Of a stretch of DNA of 64,000 bases, positions 46,490 to 54,641 are shown piece by piece; within the stretch, counting starts at the first letter, position 1, and every line of letters starts with the position of its first letter. The position numbers and the translations under genes were made by a program. Source of the stretch: JAVKBW01 sp964352715 (GTDB lineage Bacteria > Pseudomonadota > Alphaproteobacteria > UBA8366 > Aestuariispiraceae). The DNA lies in the NCBI GenBank assembly GCA_964352715.1, contig CAYGSU010000002.1:1-64000 (forward strand). Direction: 5' to 3'. Below the pieces are notes generated by a model. The model saw only the letters and a program-made list of their open reading frames with translations. It was not told where the DNA came from and searched no databases.

Positions 46490-47617
46490 ATGGCCGAAGC
46501 TAAAAACACCAAACGTATCGGCCATATCGAATGTCCAGGCGGCGGTCAGGTCTGGGTCGATGGTACGACGCTCTATGTCGGGCACATGCGCCCGCCATCG
46601 GGGACCTCGATCTACGATATTTCAGACCCCAAAAATCCGAAGCAGATACACAATATTGCCCTGCCGGAAGGGTGGCATTCGCACAAGGTTCGTGTCGCCA
46701 ACGACATCATGGTGGTGAACCACGAGAAGTTTCGCGAAGGACACCCTGAGTTCGGCGGCGGCCTCGGCATCTACGATGTGTCGAAACCGGCCGATCCGAA
46801 GCTGATCCACAAATGGGAAACCCACGGCAAGGGTGTGCATCGGTACGATTTCGACGGCCGTTATGCCTATATTTCACCAACCGCTGAAGGCTATATCGGC
46901 AACATTGTCATGATCCTTGATCTGAAGGATCCGACGAAACCCGAAGAGGTCGGGCGCTGGTGGATTCCCGGTCAATGGCAGGCCGGAGGCGAAGAGTATC
47001 CGTGGCACAACTACACACCGCCCCGGTGCCATCATCCGCTGCGGGTCGGCAACCGCCTGTATGTCAGCTACTGGCATCATGGTTTCGTCATTCTCGATAT
47101 CAGCGATATGTCTAAGCCGGTGCCGATTTCCGGTCGCAACACGTCATCCTGTTTCCCGCATCCGACCCATACCCTGTTGAAAATGCGTGAAAAACTGAAA
47201 GGCCGGGATGTAATGGTCGTGGCTGACGAGGATGTCGCAAAGCTGTATCCGTCCGCGCCTGCCTTCGCCTGGGTGTATGACATTACCGACGAATACAACC
47301 CGACGCCGATCTCGACCTTCCAGGTTGAGGGTGTCGATGTCGACGGCAGCCCGCAGGAACCGATGACCGGTTGCCATCAGCCATCGGAACGGTTGACCGG
47401 CACCAGCGTGGTGCCGTTCGCCTGGTTCGCGCAGGGATTACGGCTGGTGGATTTCGCCGATCCGTTTTCACCGAAAGAGGTCGGTTACTACAAGGCCGAC
47501 GCGCCGGAAGGCTATGACCGTGCCTCATCGAACGACGTGACGCTCGATGAACGCGGCCTGATTTATCTACTGGACCGGCAGAACGGCATCGACATTATCG
47601 AAACCAGCACGTTTTAA
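46490..47617 (+). CDS. LVIVD-repeat beta-propeller protein, His-rich
   Basis: This 375-residue protein has no signal peptide. Repeats of the type YDISDPKNPKQIHNIALP, YDVSKPADPKLI and LDISDMSKPVPIS mark an LVIVD-type propeller of about six or seven blades. Conserved-looking His lie at blade junctions: GWHSHKV, GVHRYDF, RCHHPLRV, FPHPTHT and GCHQPSE. They could converge on a central metal site, as in selenium-binding-protein-type propellers. The function is unknown; the operon position suggests a hydrolase or oxidase step in the same pathway. Confidence 0.8.
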   Translation: MAEAKNTKRIGHIECPGGGQVWVDGTTLYVGHMRPPSGTSIYDISDPKNPKQIHNIALPEGWHSHKVRVANDIMVVNHEKFREGHPEFGGGLGIYDVSKPADPKLIHKWETHGKGVHRYDFDGRYAYISPTAEGYIGNIVMILDLKDPTKPEEVGRWWIPGQWQAGGEEYPWHNYTPPRCHHPLRVGNRLYVSYWHHGFVILDISDMSKPVPISGRNTSSCFPHPTHTLLKMREKLKGRDVMVVADEDVAKLYPSAPAFAWVYDITDEYNPTPISTFQVEGVDVDGSPQEPMTGCHQPSERLTGTSVVPFAWFAQGLRLVDFADPFSPKEVGYYKADAPEGYDRASSNDVTLDERGLIYLLDRQNGIDIIETSTF

Positions 47618-47629
47618 GGAAAGACAGCG

Positions 47630-48013
47630 ATGGCCAAGGGAAAGATCACGCCAATCGGCAAGAAGAACCCCAATCTTCCGTTTCATCCCGGTGTTCGGGC
47701 GGGCGATTTCATTTTCATCTCCGGTCAGGTGGCCAAGGATGAAAACGGCACCATGATCGCCGGCACGATAGAAGAAGAAACCCGGGCGACAATCGAAGCG
47801 ATCCGGCGGGTGCTCAAGGCAGCGGATGCCGATCTGGATGACCTGTGCAAGGTCACGGTCTATCTGGAAGACGCCCGCAACTTCGGTCGCTACAACGGTG
47901 TTTTCAAAGAATATTTTCCGGAAGGAAATGTGTCGCGCACGACGGTTGAAGCGCGTGCGGCCATCGACACGAAAATCGAAATGGACGCGGTGGCTTACGT
48001 ACCGCAAGACTGA
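47630..48013 (+). CDS. RidA family protein of the B6 catabolic operon
   Basis: This 127-residue Rid-fold protein has the Arg in VSRTTVEARAAIDTKIEMD. It lies 12 bases after the propeller gene and 27 before the GST gene. Opening a nitrogen heterocycle yields enamine or imine products, which RidA-type proteins hydrolyse, so it could act directly on the ring-cleavage product. This role is inferred. Confidence 0.88.
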   Translation: MAKGKITPIGKKNPNLPFHPGVRAGDFIFISGQVAKDENGTMIAGTIEEETRATIEAIRRVLKAADADLDDLCKVTVYLEDARNFGRYNGVFKEYFPEGNVSRTTVEARAAIDTKIEMDAVAYVPQD

Positions 48014-48040
48014 ACAACTGTCACACACGGGAGGTTTCTG

Positions 48041-48628
48041 ATGAAACTTTTGGGAAGAGCTACGTCGGGCAATGTGCAGAAGGTTATCTTTCTGCTGGAA
48101 GAACTTGGTGCATCCTACGAACGGGAAGATTACGGCAAGCAGTTCAACAACACGGCAACGGAAGACTATCTGGCGCTGAACCCGACCGGAAAGGTTCCGA
48201 CACTGGTCGATGGCGACCTTGCGATCTGGGAATCGCATTCCATTCTTCGCTATATCGCCCAGAAGTCCAATTCCGACCTGTACCCGGCTGACCTTGCCAA
48301 ACGCAGCAAGATCGACCGCTGGATGGACTGGTTGCTGGCATCCCTGAACGGCGCTTATGTGTCGATTTTCAAGGCGACAAAAGGCGGCGAACCTGTGCCG
48401 GATGCTGCGGTTGCCGAAATGGGCGTCTGCCTGAAGTTGCTGGAAGCGCATCTGGGCGAGAACAACTATCTGGCGGGCGATACATTTTCGCTGGCCGATA
48501 TCGCGCTCGGTCCGATTGCGCATCGGTGCCTCGGCTTTCCGGTAGACCGGCCGGTCACACCGAATGTTTCCGCCTGGCACAAGCGCCTGTCGGAGCGGCC
48601 CGCTTTCCAGAAAGCGACCGGAGGCTGA
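48041..48628 (+). CDS. Glutathione S-transferase family protein
   Basis: This 195-residue protein has an N-terminal thioredoxin-like domain (GRATSGNVQKVIFLLEELG, then NPTGKVPTLVDGDLAIWESHSI) and a C-terminal helical domain. In gentisate-type pathways a GST-family enzyme isomerises the ring-cleavage product (maleylpyruvate isomerase). Here it sits three genes after a gentisate-type cupin, so an isomerase role is a reasonable inference. GGGAGG precedes the start. Confidence 0.88.
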   Translation: MKLLGRATSGNVQKVIFLLEELGASYEREDYGKQFNNTATEDYLALNPTGKVPTLVDGDLAIWESHSILRYIAQKSNSDLYPADLAKRSKIDRWMDWLLASLNGAYVSIFKATKGGEPVPDAAVAEMGVCLKLLEAHLGENNYLAGDTFSLADIALGPIAHRCLGFPVDRPVTPNVSAWHKRLSERPAFQKATGG

Positions 48629-48631
48629 TGT

Positions 48632-48665
48632 CCCCGATTGCGGGGTGCTGAACACCGGGGTTCCG
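48632..48665 (+). other. GC-rich hairpins between GST and dehydrogenase genes
   Basis: CCCCG (48632-48636) pairs with CGGGG (48641-48645) around a four-base loop, and a second GC-rich stretch follows before the GTG start. No T-run follows, so this is not a normal terminator. It may be an mRNA processing or stability element inside the operon. Confidence 0.3.
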
Positions 48666-48677
48666 GGGAGGGTAATC

Positions 48678-49601
48678 GTGGCACGTGTAGCAGTAATCGG
48701 GCTTGGAACCATGGGGGCGGGTATCTGCGCCGTCATGGCAAGAGCCGGCAATGAGGTTGTCGCCTGGGATATCAACCCGAAGGCGGTTGAAGCGGCACAG
48801 CAAAGCCAGACGGTCATCGGGTCGATCCTAGATGCGCTCGACATGCGTGTCGCCGCGTCGGCTCAGGCTGTCGGCTTTGCCGGCACACTTGAAGACGCCG
48901 TTCGGGGCTGCGACCTCGTACTGGAAAACGTGCCGGAAAAGCTGGACCTGAAACGGCAGGTTTTCGGACAGATTCTGGAGGTGATTTCGAATGCCTGCAT
49001 TCTGGCTTCCGACACGTCCGGCATCCCGATAACGAAACTGCAGGCGGACATGCCGTCTCCGAAACGCATCATTGGCATGCACTGGTCGAACCCGCCGCAT
49101 ATCATCCCGATGATCGAGGTCATTCCCGGCGAGGAGACAGCGGCTGAGACTGTCGACTGGATGGTTTCCTTCATCAAGTCGCTCAACATGCTGCCGGTGA
49201 AGGTGGACAGGGATGTGCCGGGTTTCGTCGAAAACCGCATCCTGTACGCCATCATGCGGGAAGCGGTGGATCTTGTGGAGCGTGGCGTGATCGAGCCGGA
49301 ACATCTGGATACCTGCGTTTCATGGGGCATCGGCTACAAGCTGGCCGTGGTCGGGCCGATGGCGCTGCTGGATATGGCCGGTCTGGATATCTACAAATCA
49401 GTCAGTTCCTACCTGAACGCCGATCTGTGCAATCGCGATGACATCAGCCCGTTCATCACGGCCAAGACCGATGCCGGCGATATGGGCCTAAAGTCCGGCA
49501 ATGGCATGTACAGCTATAATCCGGATGAAATCGCAACGCTTCGCGCCAAGCGGGCCAAAAAGTTCATTGCGGTTCGAAAAGCACTGGAATCATCAACCTG
49601 A
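48678..49601 (+). CDS. 5-formyl-3-hydroxy-2-methylpyridine-4-carboxylate 5-dehydrogenase (3-hydroxyacyl-CoA dehydrogenase fold)
   Basis: This protein has 307 residues from the GTG at 48678, with GGGGAGGG upstream. The NAD motif GLGTMGAG is at the N-terminus. Segments SDTSGIPITKLQA, GMHWSNPPHIIPMIEVI, DVPGFVENRILYA and TCVSWGIGYKLAVVGPMALL agree, from memory, very closely with the Mesorhizobium loti enzyme of vitamin B6 degradation. That enzyme oxidises the 5-aldehyde to the 4,5-dicarboxylate. An ordinary 3-hydroxyacyl-CoA dehydrogenase is the alternative, but the pyridoxal dehydrogenase gene next door supports the B6 assignment. Confidence 0.85.
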   Translation: MARVAVIGLGTMGAGICAVMARAGNEVVAWDINPKAVEAAQQSQTVIGSILDALDMRVAASAQAVGFAGTLEDAVRGCDLVLENVPEKLDLKRQVFGQILEVISNACILASDTSGIPITKLQADMPSPKRIIGMHWSNPPHIIPMIEVIPGEETAAETVDWMVSFIKSLNMLPVKVDRDVPGFVENRILYAIMREAVDLVERGVIEPEHLDTCVSWGIGYKLAVVGPMALLDMAGLDIYKSVSSYLNADLCNRDDISPFITAKTDAGDMGLKSGNGMYSYNPDEIATLRAKRAKKFIAVRKALESST

Positions 49602-49726
49602 TGCCGGAAGTCCGCACACACTTGACCAAAGCTTTCGCCGATATCAGCGAGCGTCTGCTGACCGAAGATGCGAAAGTTGCTTCGGAGCACAAGCGCCGCA
49701 AGGCGGTTGTTGAAAAAACACGTTAG
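49601..49726 (+). CDS. Small 41-residue protein coupled to the dehydrogenase gene
   Basis: The ATG at 49601 shares its A with the stop of the upstream gene (TGATG), a typical coupled start. The product has 41 residues (MPEVRTHLTKAFADISERL and a Lys/Arg-rich end EHKRRKAVVEKTR) and looks like one amphipathic helix. It ends 19 bases before the pyridoxal dehydrogenase start. I recognise no family; coupling and operon position support a real gene. Confidence 0.5.
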   Translation: MPEVRTHLTKAFADISERLLTEDAKVASEHKRRKAVVEKTR

Positions 49727-49745
49727 TCAGATACGGGAGGTTAGG

Positions 49746-50486
49746 ATGAAAGGCATTAAAGGAAGAACGGCGATCGTTACCGGCGCAGCGCAGGGGATCG
49801 GTGCGGCGGCGGCGGCGCGTCTGGTTGAGGAAGGGGCAACAGTCGCCTTCGTTGACATCAACGGTGATGGCGCGGCGGAAAAAGCGGCAGCGGCCGGCAA
49901 CGGCGCCTTTTCGGTTCAGTGCGATATCGGCGATCCGGATTCGGTTGCCGCCCTGCACAAGACGGTCATGGACAAGACAGGCCGTCTGGATATCACGGTA
50001 AACGGCGCGGCGATTGTGCCCTTTGTGCCCTGGGACGAGCTGACATTCGACGAATGGCGGCGCGTGCTGCGGGTTAACCTGGACGGTCTGTTCCTGATGT
50101 GTAAGGCATCGTCCGACCTGATGCGGCAGGGCGGTTATGGGCGTATCGTGTCGGTCTGTTCCAATTCTATTTTCGCCGGCACGCCGAACATGGCGCACTA
50201 CGTTGCATCGAAAGGTGGCGTGCTCACATTCTCCCGGGCGCTCGCCACCGAGCTCGGCGCCTACAAGATCACCGTGAACACCGTTTGCCCCGGCTTGACG
50301 GATACCGAAGGCGTACAGAAGACGCCGCACAAGGAAGCTTTCGACTTTGTGGAAATGCTGCAGGCGATCAAGGGACGCGGTGTCGCGTCAGATATCGTGC
50401 CGGCCATTGCCTTCCTGGTTTCAGAAGAAGCGCACTGGATTACCGGTCAGACATTGAATGTCGATGCCGGCATGGTTCGTTGCTGA
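49746..50486 (+). CDS. Pyridoxal 4-dehydrogenase (SDR family)
   Basis: This protein has 246 residues from 49746, with GGGAGG upstream. The NAD motif TGAAQGIG lies near residue 12; the Ser-Tyr-Lys catalytic set includes YVASK, and the C-terminus is ITGQTLNVDAGMV. The blocks AAIVPFVPWDEL, FAGTPNMAHYVASKGGV and EAFDFVEMLQAIKGRG match, from memory, the tetrameric pyridoxal 4-dehydrogenase of M. loti. It oxidises pyridoxal to 4-pyridoxolactone with NAD. The product is the substrate of the lactonase at 53818-54606. Confidence 0.87.
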   Translation: MKGIKGRTAIVTGAAQGIGAAAAARLVEEGATVAFVDINGDGAAEKAAAAGNGAFSVQCDIGDPDSVAALHKTVMDKTGRLDITVNGAAIVPFVPWDELTFDEWRRVLRVNLDGLFLMCKASSDLMRQGGYGRIVSVCSNSIFAGTPNMAHYVASKGGVLTFSRALATELGAYKITVNTVCPGLTDTEGVQKTPHKEAFDFVEMLQAIKGRGVASDIVPAIAFLVSEEAHWITGQTLNVDAGMVRC

Positions 50487-50514
50487 TGGAATGCTGCGCT
50501 GGTGCTGAAAGGCA

Positions 50515-50946
50515 TCAGCGTGGCGCTTCTGAAAGAATGCAGGATACGCGGTCTTCAACGTTGCAGACGGCGCTGAGGCTCGTGACCTTCTTGCTGCGCA
50601 ACAGATCGAGCGGTATATCGGCGGCTGTACGCGTCCAGTCTGTATCCATGCCGCACCGTACGTTTTCGATATAGACGGCCTTTCCCTTGTAATGCCCCTG
50701 CGAAAGACTGCCGTCTTCATGCAGGGTATAACCCACCGCGACTTTTCTGCCCGAATCGATCTTGCCGATCTCCTTGGTCAGGAAATGTGCAATAATGGCG
50801 ACGCACCGAATTGGTTCATTAGCGCTGTTTTCAATCACGATGCGGACATCGTCAACTGCCGCCGTTTCACTGACGGCGTTCGATGTACAGGCGACGACAG
50901 ACACCAGAAAATACAGTAAAAAAGCTGCTTTTGCCGCCCGGTTCAT
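50515..50946 (-). CDS. Putative lipoprotein coupled to pyridoxine 4-oxidase gene
   Basis: This 143-residue protein has a lipoprotein signal with lipobox VVAC near residue 20 (LLYFLVSVVACTSN). The mature part has several Cys (IRCVAI, VRCGMD, AVCNVEDRVSC) that may form disulfides. Its ATG overlaps the oxidase stop by four bases, so both are co-translated. I recognise no family. A periplasmic role in substrate capture is possible but speculative. Confidence 0.75.
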   Translation of the reverse strand: MNRAAKAAFLLYFLVSVVACTSNAVSETAAVDDVRIVIENSANEPIRCVAIIAHFLTKEIGKIDSGRKVAVGYTLHEDGSLSQGHYKGKAVYIENVRCGMDTDWTRTAADIPLDLLRSKKVTSLSAVCNVEDRVSCILSEAPR

Positions 50947-52514
50947 GATGCTTGCCGCCAGTCTGATCGAGGGAGAACAGGCCTGTCAGTCAACAGATCA
51001 GCGGACTTTTCTGCAATGGCGATTATCGCGGCGTTTATCGGGCCGGTCTGAATGGCCGGGATGATGGATGCATCAACGACATACGCCTTGCCGACGCCGC
51101 GAAGCCGCAGCATCGGATCGACCACGCTGTCTTCGGATGCTCCCATGCGGCAGGTCCCGACAGGGTGATGATGGGTGTAGGCGGCACGTTCGAGAAAATG
51201 CTCCCGGGCCGCCTGATCGGAAAGGTCGACCGTCCTCGGCAGGATTTCGCAATCCCGCCATTCGTCCAGCGCTGCGCTGTGACCGATCTGTCTTGCCCAG
51301 TCCAGGGCGGCCAAAGCGGTCTTTCGGTCGTAGGGATCGGTCAGATAGGCAGGGTCGATAAACGGTGCGTCGCAGGGATCGTCGGACCGGACAGTGATCC
51401 GCCCCCGGCTTTTCGGATGCGTTGCCCCGAACATCAGGGTGTAGGCGTCTCCGTATTCAGGCGCGTCAAAGCATTCTGTAACAATGGGGGCGGCGACAAA
51501 CAGCACCACCATGTCTGGCGGCGCGGATACCGGTAATCCCTCGCTGCGGATATAGGTTGCGGATTCGGAATGCTGATAGTTTGACGGCGGTACAGCCTTG
51601 CGGGCGCGGTAGACATTACCGGCCGCCAGAAGGTGATCATGCAAGTGATAGCCAACCTGGTTGGAGACGATACGTGTTTCTATGCCCGCAGTTGTCAGGT
51701 CTGCCGGATTGCCGATGCCGGAACGCTGCAGCAGGCACGGCGTTTCAATGGCCCCTGCACAAAGAACGACGCCTGTTGCCGCTTCCAGCGTCTGATTGCC
51801 GGCCTTGCCGGTTGTTTCGACGCCGGTGCAGGTTTCGCCATTCAGCACAAGGCGGACAACGGCGGTCTCCGTCAGCACCGTCAGGTTGGGACGCGCCAAA
51901 ACGGGTTCCGGCAGGTAGGCGTCTGCTATGGTCTGACGTTCGCCGCCCTTGATGGTCAGCGTGTTCAGCGTCGGCCCGCACATTTCACGCCCGTTGTGTT
52001 CGCTCGTCGGTGCCAGGCCCTGTTCCTGGCAGGCCAGAATATAGGCCTCTGCGACAGGGTTTGGTTTGGTCGGCAGGATCAGATGGACCGGGCCGTCCGA
52101 TCCATGCAGGTCGGGATCCGTGATCGGTGCGGTTTCCGATTTCTTGAAATACGGCAGCAGATCGGCATAGCCCCAACCGGTCAGTCCTGCATCGGCCCAG
52201 GCATCGAAATCCGCTGGATGACCCCGCATATGGGCCATGGCATTGATCGCGGTAGAGCCGCCAAGAACCTTGCCTCGCGGCCAGTCGTGTATCCGGTTGC
52301 TGCAGTTTTTCTGTGCTTCGGTCTTTCTTCCGCCGTCGATTGCACTGCCCTGAAGCTGTGGCCACATGCCGGGCTGGCGCGCCTGGGCAGGCAGACCAGA
52401 ACTGCCGGCTTCAATCAGGCAAACCGAACAGGATGTGTCTTCGCTTAGTCTGGACGCCAGAACACATCCCGCCGTGCCGCCGCCGACGATAATGAAGTCA
52501 TATCCTTTGGTCAC
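50943..52514 (-). CDS. Pyridoxine 4-oxidase (GMC family flavoprotein)
   Basis: This 523-residue GMC oxidoreductase has the FAD motif GGGTAGCVLASRL near residue 12, WPRGKVLGGSTAINAM near 80, catalytic His in THHHPVGTCRMG near 460, and TGPINAAIIAIAE at the end. The segment HLLAAGNVYRARKAVPPS followed by QHSES resembles M. loti pyridoxine 4-oxidase as I recall it, more than choline dehydrogenases. It oxidises pyridoxine to pyridoxal with O2. It is divergent from the transaminase gene. Confidence 0.8.
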   Translation of the reverse strand: MTKGYDFIIVGGGTAGCVLASRLSEDTSCSVCLIEAGSSGLPAQARQPGMWPQLQGSAIDGGRKTEAQKNCSNRIHDWPRGKVLGGSTAINAMAHMRGHPADFDAWADAGLTGWGYADLLPYFKKSETAPITDPDLHGSDGPVHLILPTKPNPVAEAYILACQEQGLAPTSEHNGREMCGPTLNTLTIKGGERQTIADAYLPEPVLARPNLTVLTETAVVRLVLNGETCTGVETTGKAGNQTLEAATGVVLCAGAIETPCLLQRSGIGNPADLTTAGIETRIVSNQVGYHLHDHLLAAGNVYRARKAVPPSNYQHSESATYIRSEGLPVSAPPDMVVLFVAAPIVTECFDAPEYGDAYTLMFGATHPKSRGRITVRSDDPCDAPFIDPAYLTDPYDRKTALAALDWARQIGHSAALDEWRDCEILPRTVDLSDQAAREHFLERAAYTHHHPVGTCRMGASEDSVVDPMLRLRGVGKAYVVDASIIPAIQTGPINAAIIAIAEKSADLLTDRPVLPRSDWRQAS

Positions 52515-52620
52515 GTTGCCTCAGCAAAGATCACATTATGATCTGTAATTGGTCCCATGTCGTTGCGGTTCACGCAATAGCGCGGTACCATTTTCCCGTC
52601 AAAAACAGGGGATATCGATC
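52515..52620. promoter_or_regulatory. Divergent promoter region between pyridoxine oxidase and pyridoxamine transaminase genes
   Basis: This 106-base gap holds the inverted repeat GATC-ACATTAT-GATC (52529-52543) and AATTGGTCCC from 52547, a partial copy of the AATTGGTT half-site seen upstream of the cupin, BMP and second GMC genes. GGTACC lies at 52584-52589. CAGGGGAT just before the ATG serves as ribosome binding site for the transaminase. Confidence 0.5.
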
Positions 52621-53793
52621 ATGGCGAAAACAGCAACCAGGCCACCCGTCATCACACTTACCGCCGGGCCTGTTCAGGCATATCCGCGCATTCTTCAGGC
52701 GATGGCGTTACCGCAGGGCTACGACTACGACGACTCGTTTCAGGAGATGTACGAAGCCTGTGCCCGGAAGTGTGCAAAAGCCATGAGGGTCGATGCGCCG
52801 GCGCTTATCCTGCAGGCTGAACCCGCTGTTGCGATCGAAGCTGCTGCTGCGTCGCTGATCTCGAAAAAAGACAAGGTTCTCAACCTCGCTTCAGGTGTCT
52901 ACGGCAAGGGTTTCGGCTACTGGTCGGCCCGTTATCATGGTTCGATGGTGGAAATCGAAACCCCGTTCAACGAGGCGATCGACCCGGCGGATGTCGAAAA
53001 GGCTTTCAAGGAAAACCCCGATATCTCCATCGTATCCGTGGTGCATCACGACACGCCGTCGGGCACCATCAACCCGGTTCGAGAGATCGGCAAGATCGTC
53101 AAGGATAACGGCGCGCTGCTGATCGTCGACGCTGTTTCTTCTTTCGGCGGCATGGATATCCATCCGGCTGACTGCCATGCCGATATCTTTATCACCGGAC
53201 CAGGCAAATGCCTTGGCGGCGTGCCGGGCGTTACCTTCTGTGCGGTCAGTGACGCGGCATGGAACCATATTGAAACCAATCCTGATGCACCCTTCGCGTC
53301 GATCCTCAGTTATTCCGACTGGCGCAAGGCCTGGAGCCGGAAAGAACCGTTTCCCTTTACGCCTTCGACGGCGGAAATCGGCGGGTTGGACGCATCGATC
53401 GATCTCTATCTCGAGGAAGGGGCGGAAGCCGTCTGGGCGCGGCACGATCTGACGGCACGAGCCTTCCGGGCCGGCGTGAAAGCCATGGGGGCGGAGCTCT
53501 GGGCCGCCCGAGAAAGTATCGCTTCGCCGACCACGACGGCGGTCAAGGTACCGGAAGGGGTATCGGATGACGATCTCGTCGCCTATGCCCGCAAGCACTA
53601 CGGCGTCATTCTGTCGATCGGTCGCGATGCGACAAGGCACAAGCTGCTACGGATCGGCCATATGGGGCCGACGGCAGAACCGATCTATGCGATTGTCGCC
53701 CTGACCGCTCTGGGCAGTGCGCTGCGCGGCTGCGGCGTCAAGGCCGATATCGGGGCCGGGATGGAAGCGGCGATGGCGGTCGTTACCGGATAA
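52621..53793 (+). CDS. Pyridoxamine-pyruvate transaminase
   Basis: This 390-residue class V (fold type I) enzyme uses pyridoxamine as a substrate, not a cofactor. LTAGPVQAYPRIL, LNLASGVYGKGFGYW, HHDTPSGTINP, DAVSSFGGM and the Schiff-base Lys196 in GPGKCLGG match, from memory, M. loti pyridoxamine-pyruvate aminotransferase (Lys197). FPFTPSTAEIGGLD and GHMGPTAEPIYAI also agree. It turns pyridoxamine and pyruvate into pyridoxal and alanine. It is one of the most secure assignments in the cluster. Confidence 0.92.
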   Translation: MAKTATRPPVITLTAGPVQAYPRILQAMALPQGYDYDDSFQEMYEACARKCAKAMRVDAPALILQAEPAVAIEAAAASLISKKDKVLNLASGVYGKGFGYWSARYHGSMVEIETPFNEAIDPADVEKAFKENPDISIVSVVHHDTPSGTINPVREIGKIVKDNGALLIVDAVSSFGGMDIHPADCHADIFITGPGKCLGGVPGVTFCAVSDAAWNHIETNPDAPFASILSYSDWRKAWSRKEPFPFTPSTAEIGGLDASIDLYLEEGAEAVWARHDLTARAFRAGVKAMGAELWAARESIASPTTTAVKVPEGVSDDDLVAYARKHYGVILSIGRDATRHKLLRIGHMGPTAEPIYAIVALTALGSALRGCGVKADIGAGMEAAMAVVTG

Positions 53794-53817
53794 CCGGTTT
53801 CGACCACCGCACCGACC

Positions 53818-54606
53818 TCACGAATAGTAGCCGTCAGGCGCCTTGATGTAGTTCGGGAAGCTGTCCGGATCGTGCGAGTAGAACAGCTCTGCATCGTGCT
53901 TCTCGGCCAGATCCTGTAGCCGCTTCATGGAATTGACGCTCGCCGTCGGGTCCAGGTGGAAGCTGGAAATGCACATCATGTCCATATTCTTCTGGCTGTA
54001 GCAGGCATCGGCGGTGAACAACATTGGCCGCCGTCCGGCGAGTTCCACCATCATTGAATAGTGGCCGGCGGTATGGCCGGGCGTTTCGAACAGCCAGAGA
54101 CCCTTGGCGATTTCCTGATCCCCGGTCACGGTTTCGAATTTCGGCGTGTAGATATCGATCTCCGGCTCTTCCTGCGTCAGTTCAGGATTGAAGCTCAGAT
54201 CCGAATAACCAAGCTTTTCAAACGGCTGGTGGCAGCTGCAGGCTTCCAGTTCCGTCGCATGACAGACGGTGCAGGCGTTGGTCAGATACTTGTTTCCGCC
54301 GCAATGGTCGAAATGATAGTGCGAATTGATGACGTAGTTGATGTCTTCCGGCTTCTTGCCGATCAGCGCCAATGCGCCCGGGATCGTCTGATCCTTGGTT
54401 TGCAGTGGTTTTTCAAACGGTAACACTTTCATCACGTGGTCGTAGTCATACCCGGTGTCAAAAATGTACAGCCCGTCTGCATGTTCAACCAGAACGGCAT
54501 AACAGGGAAACCGAACATCGCCGGCCGGTCCGCGGTTCCAGAACGCATGAAACCCGTCGATCACCAGCGTTCCACCATCCAATAGATGCACTTTTGTATC
54601 GGTCAT
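53818..54606 (-). CDS. 4-pyridoxolactonase (metallo-beta-lactamase fold)
   Basis: This 262-residue protein has the zinc motif His96-x-His98-x-Asp100-His101 (NSHYHFDHCGG). VHLLDGGTLVIDG, GYDYDHVMKVLPFEKP, QTIPGAL and HLDPTASVNSMKRL follow the M. loti 4-pyridoxolactonase pattern as I recall it. It opens 4-pyridoxolactone to 4-pyridoxic acid. It converges on the transaminase gene with a 24-base gap. N-acyl-homoserine lactonases are the wider family, but the B6 context decides. Confidence 0.9.
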   Translation of the reverse strand: MTDTKVHLLDGGTLVIDGFHAFWNRGPAGDVRFPCYAVLVEHADGLYIFDTGYDYDHVMKVLPFEKPLQTKDQTIPGALALIGKKPEDINYVINSHYHFDHCGGNKYLTNACTVCHATELEACSCHQPFEKLGYSDLSFNPELTQEEPEIDIYTPKFETVTGDQEIAKGLWLFETPGHTAGHYSMMVELAGRRPMLFTADACYSQKNMDMMCISSFHLDPTASVNSMKRLQDLAEKHDAELFYSHDPDSFPNYIKAPDGYYS

Positions 54607-54641
54607 TTTCGTCTCCCGTCAGTTTGGTTTCGTTCCTGCTG

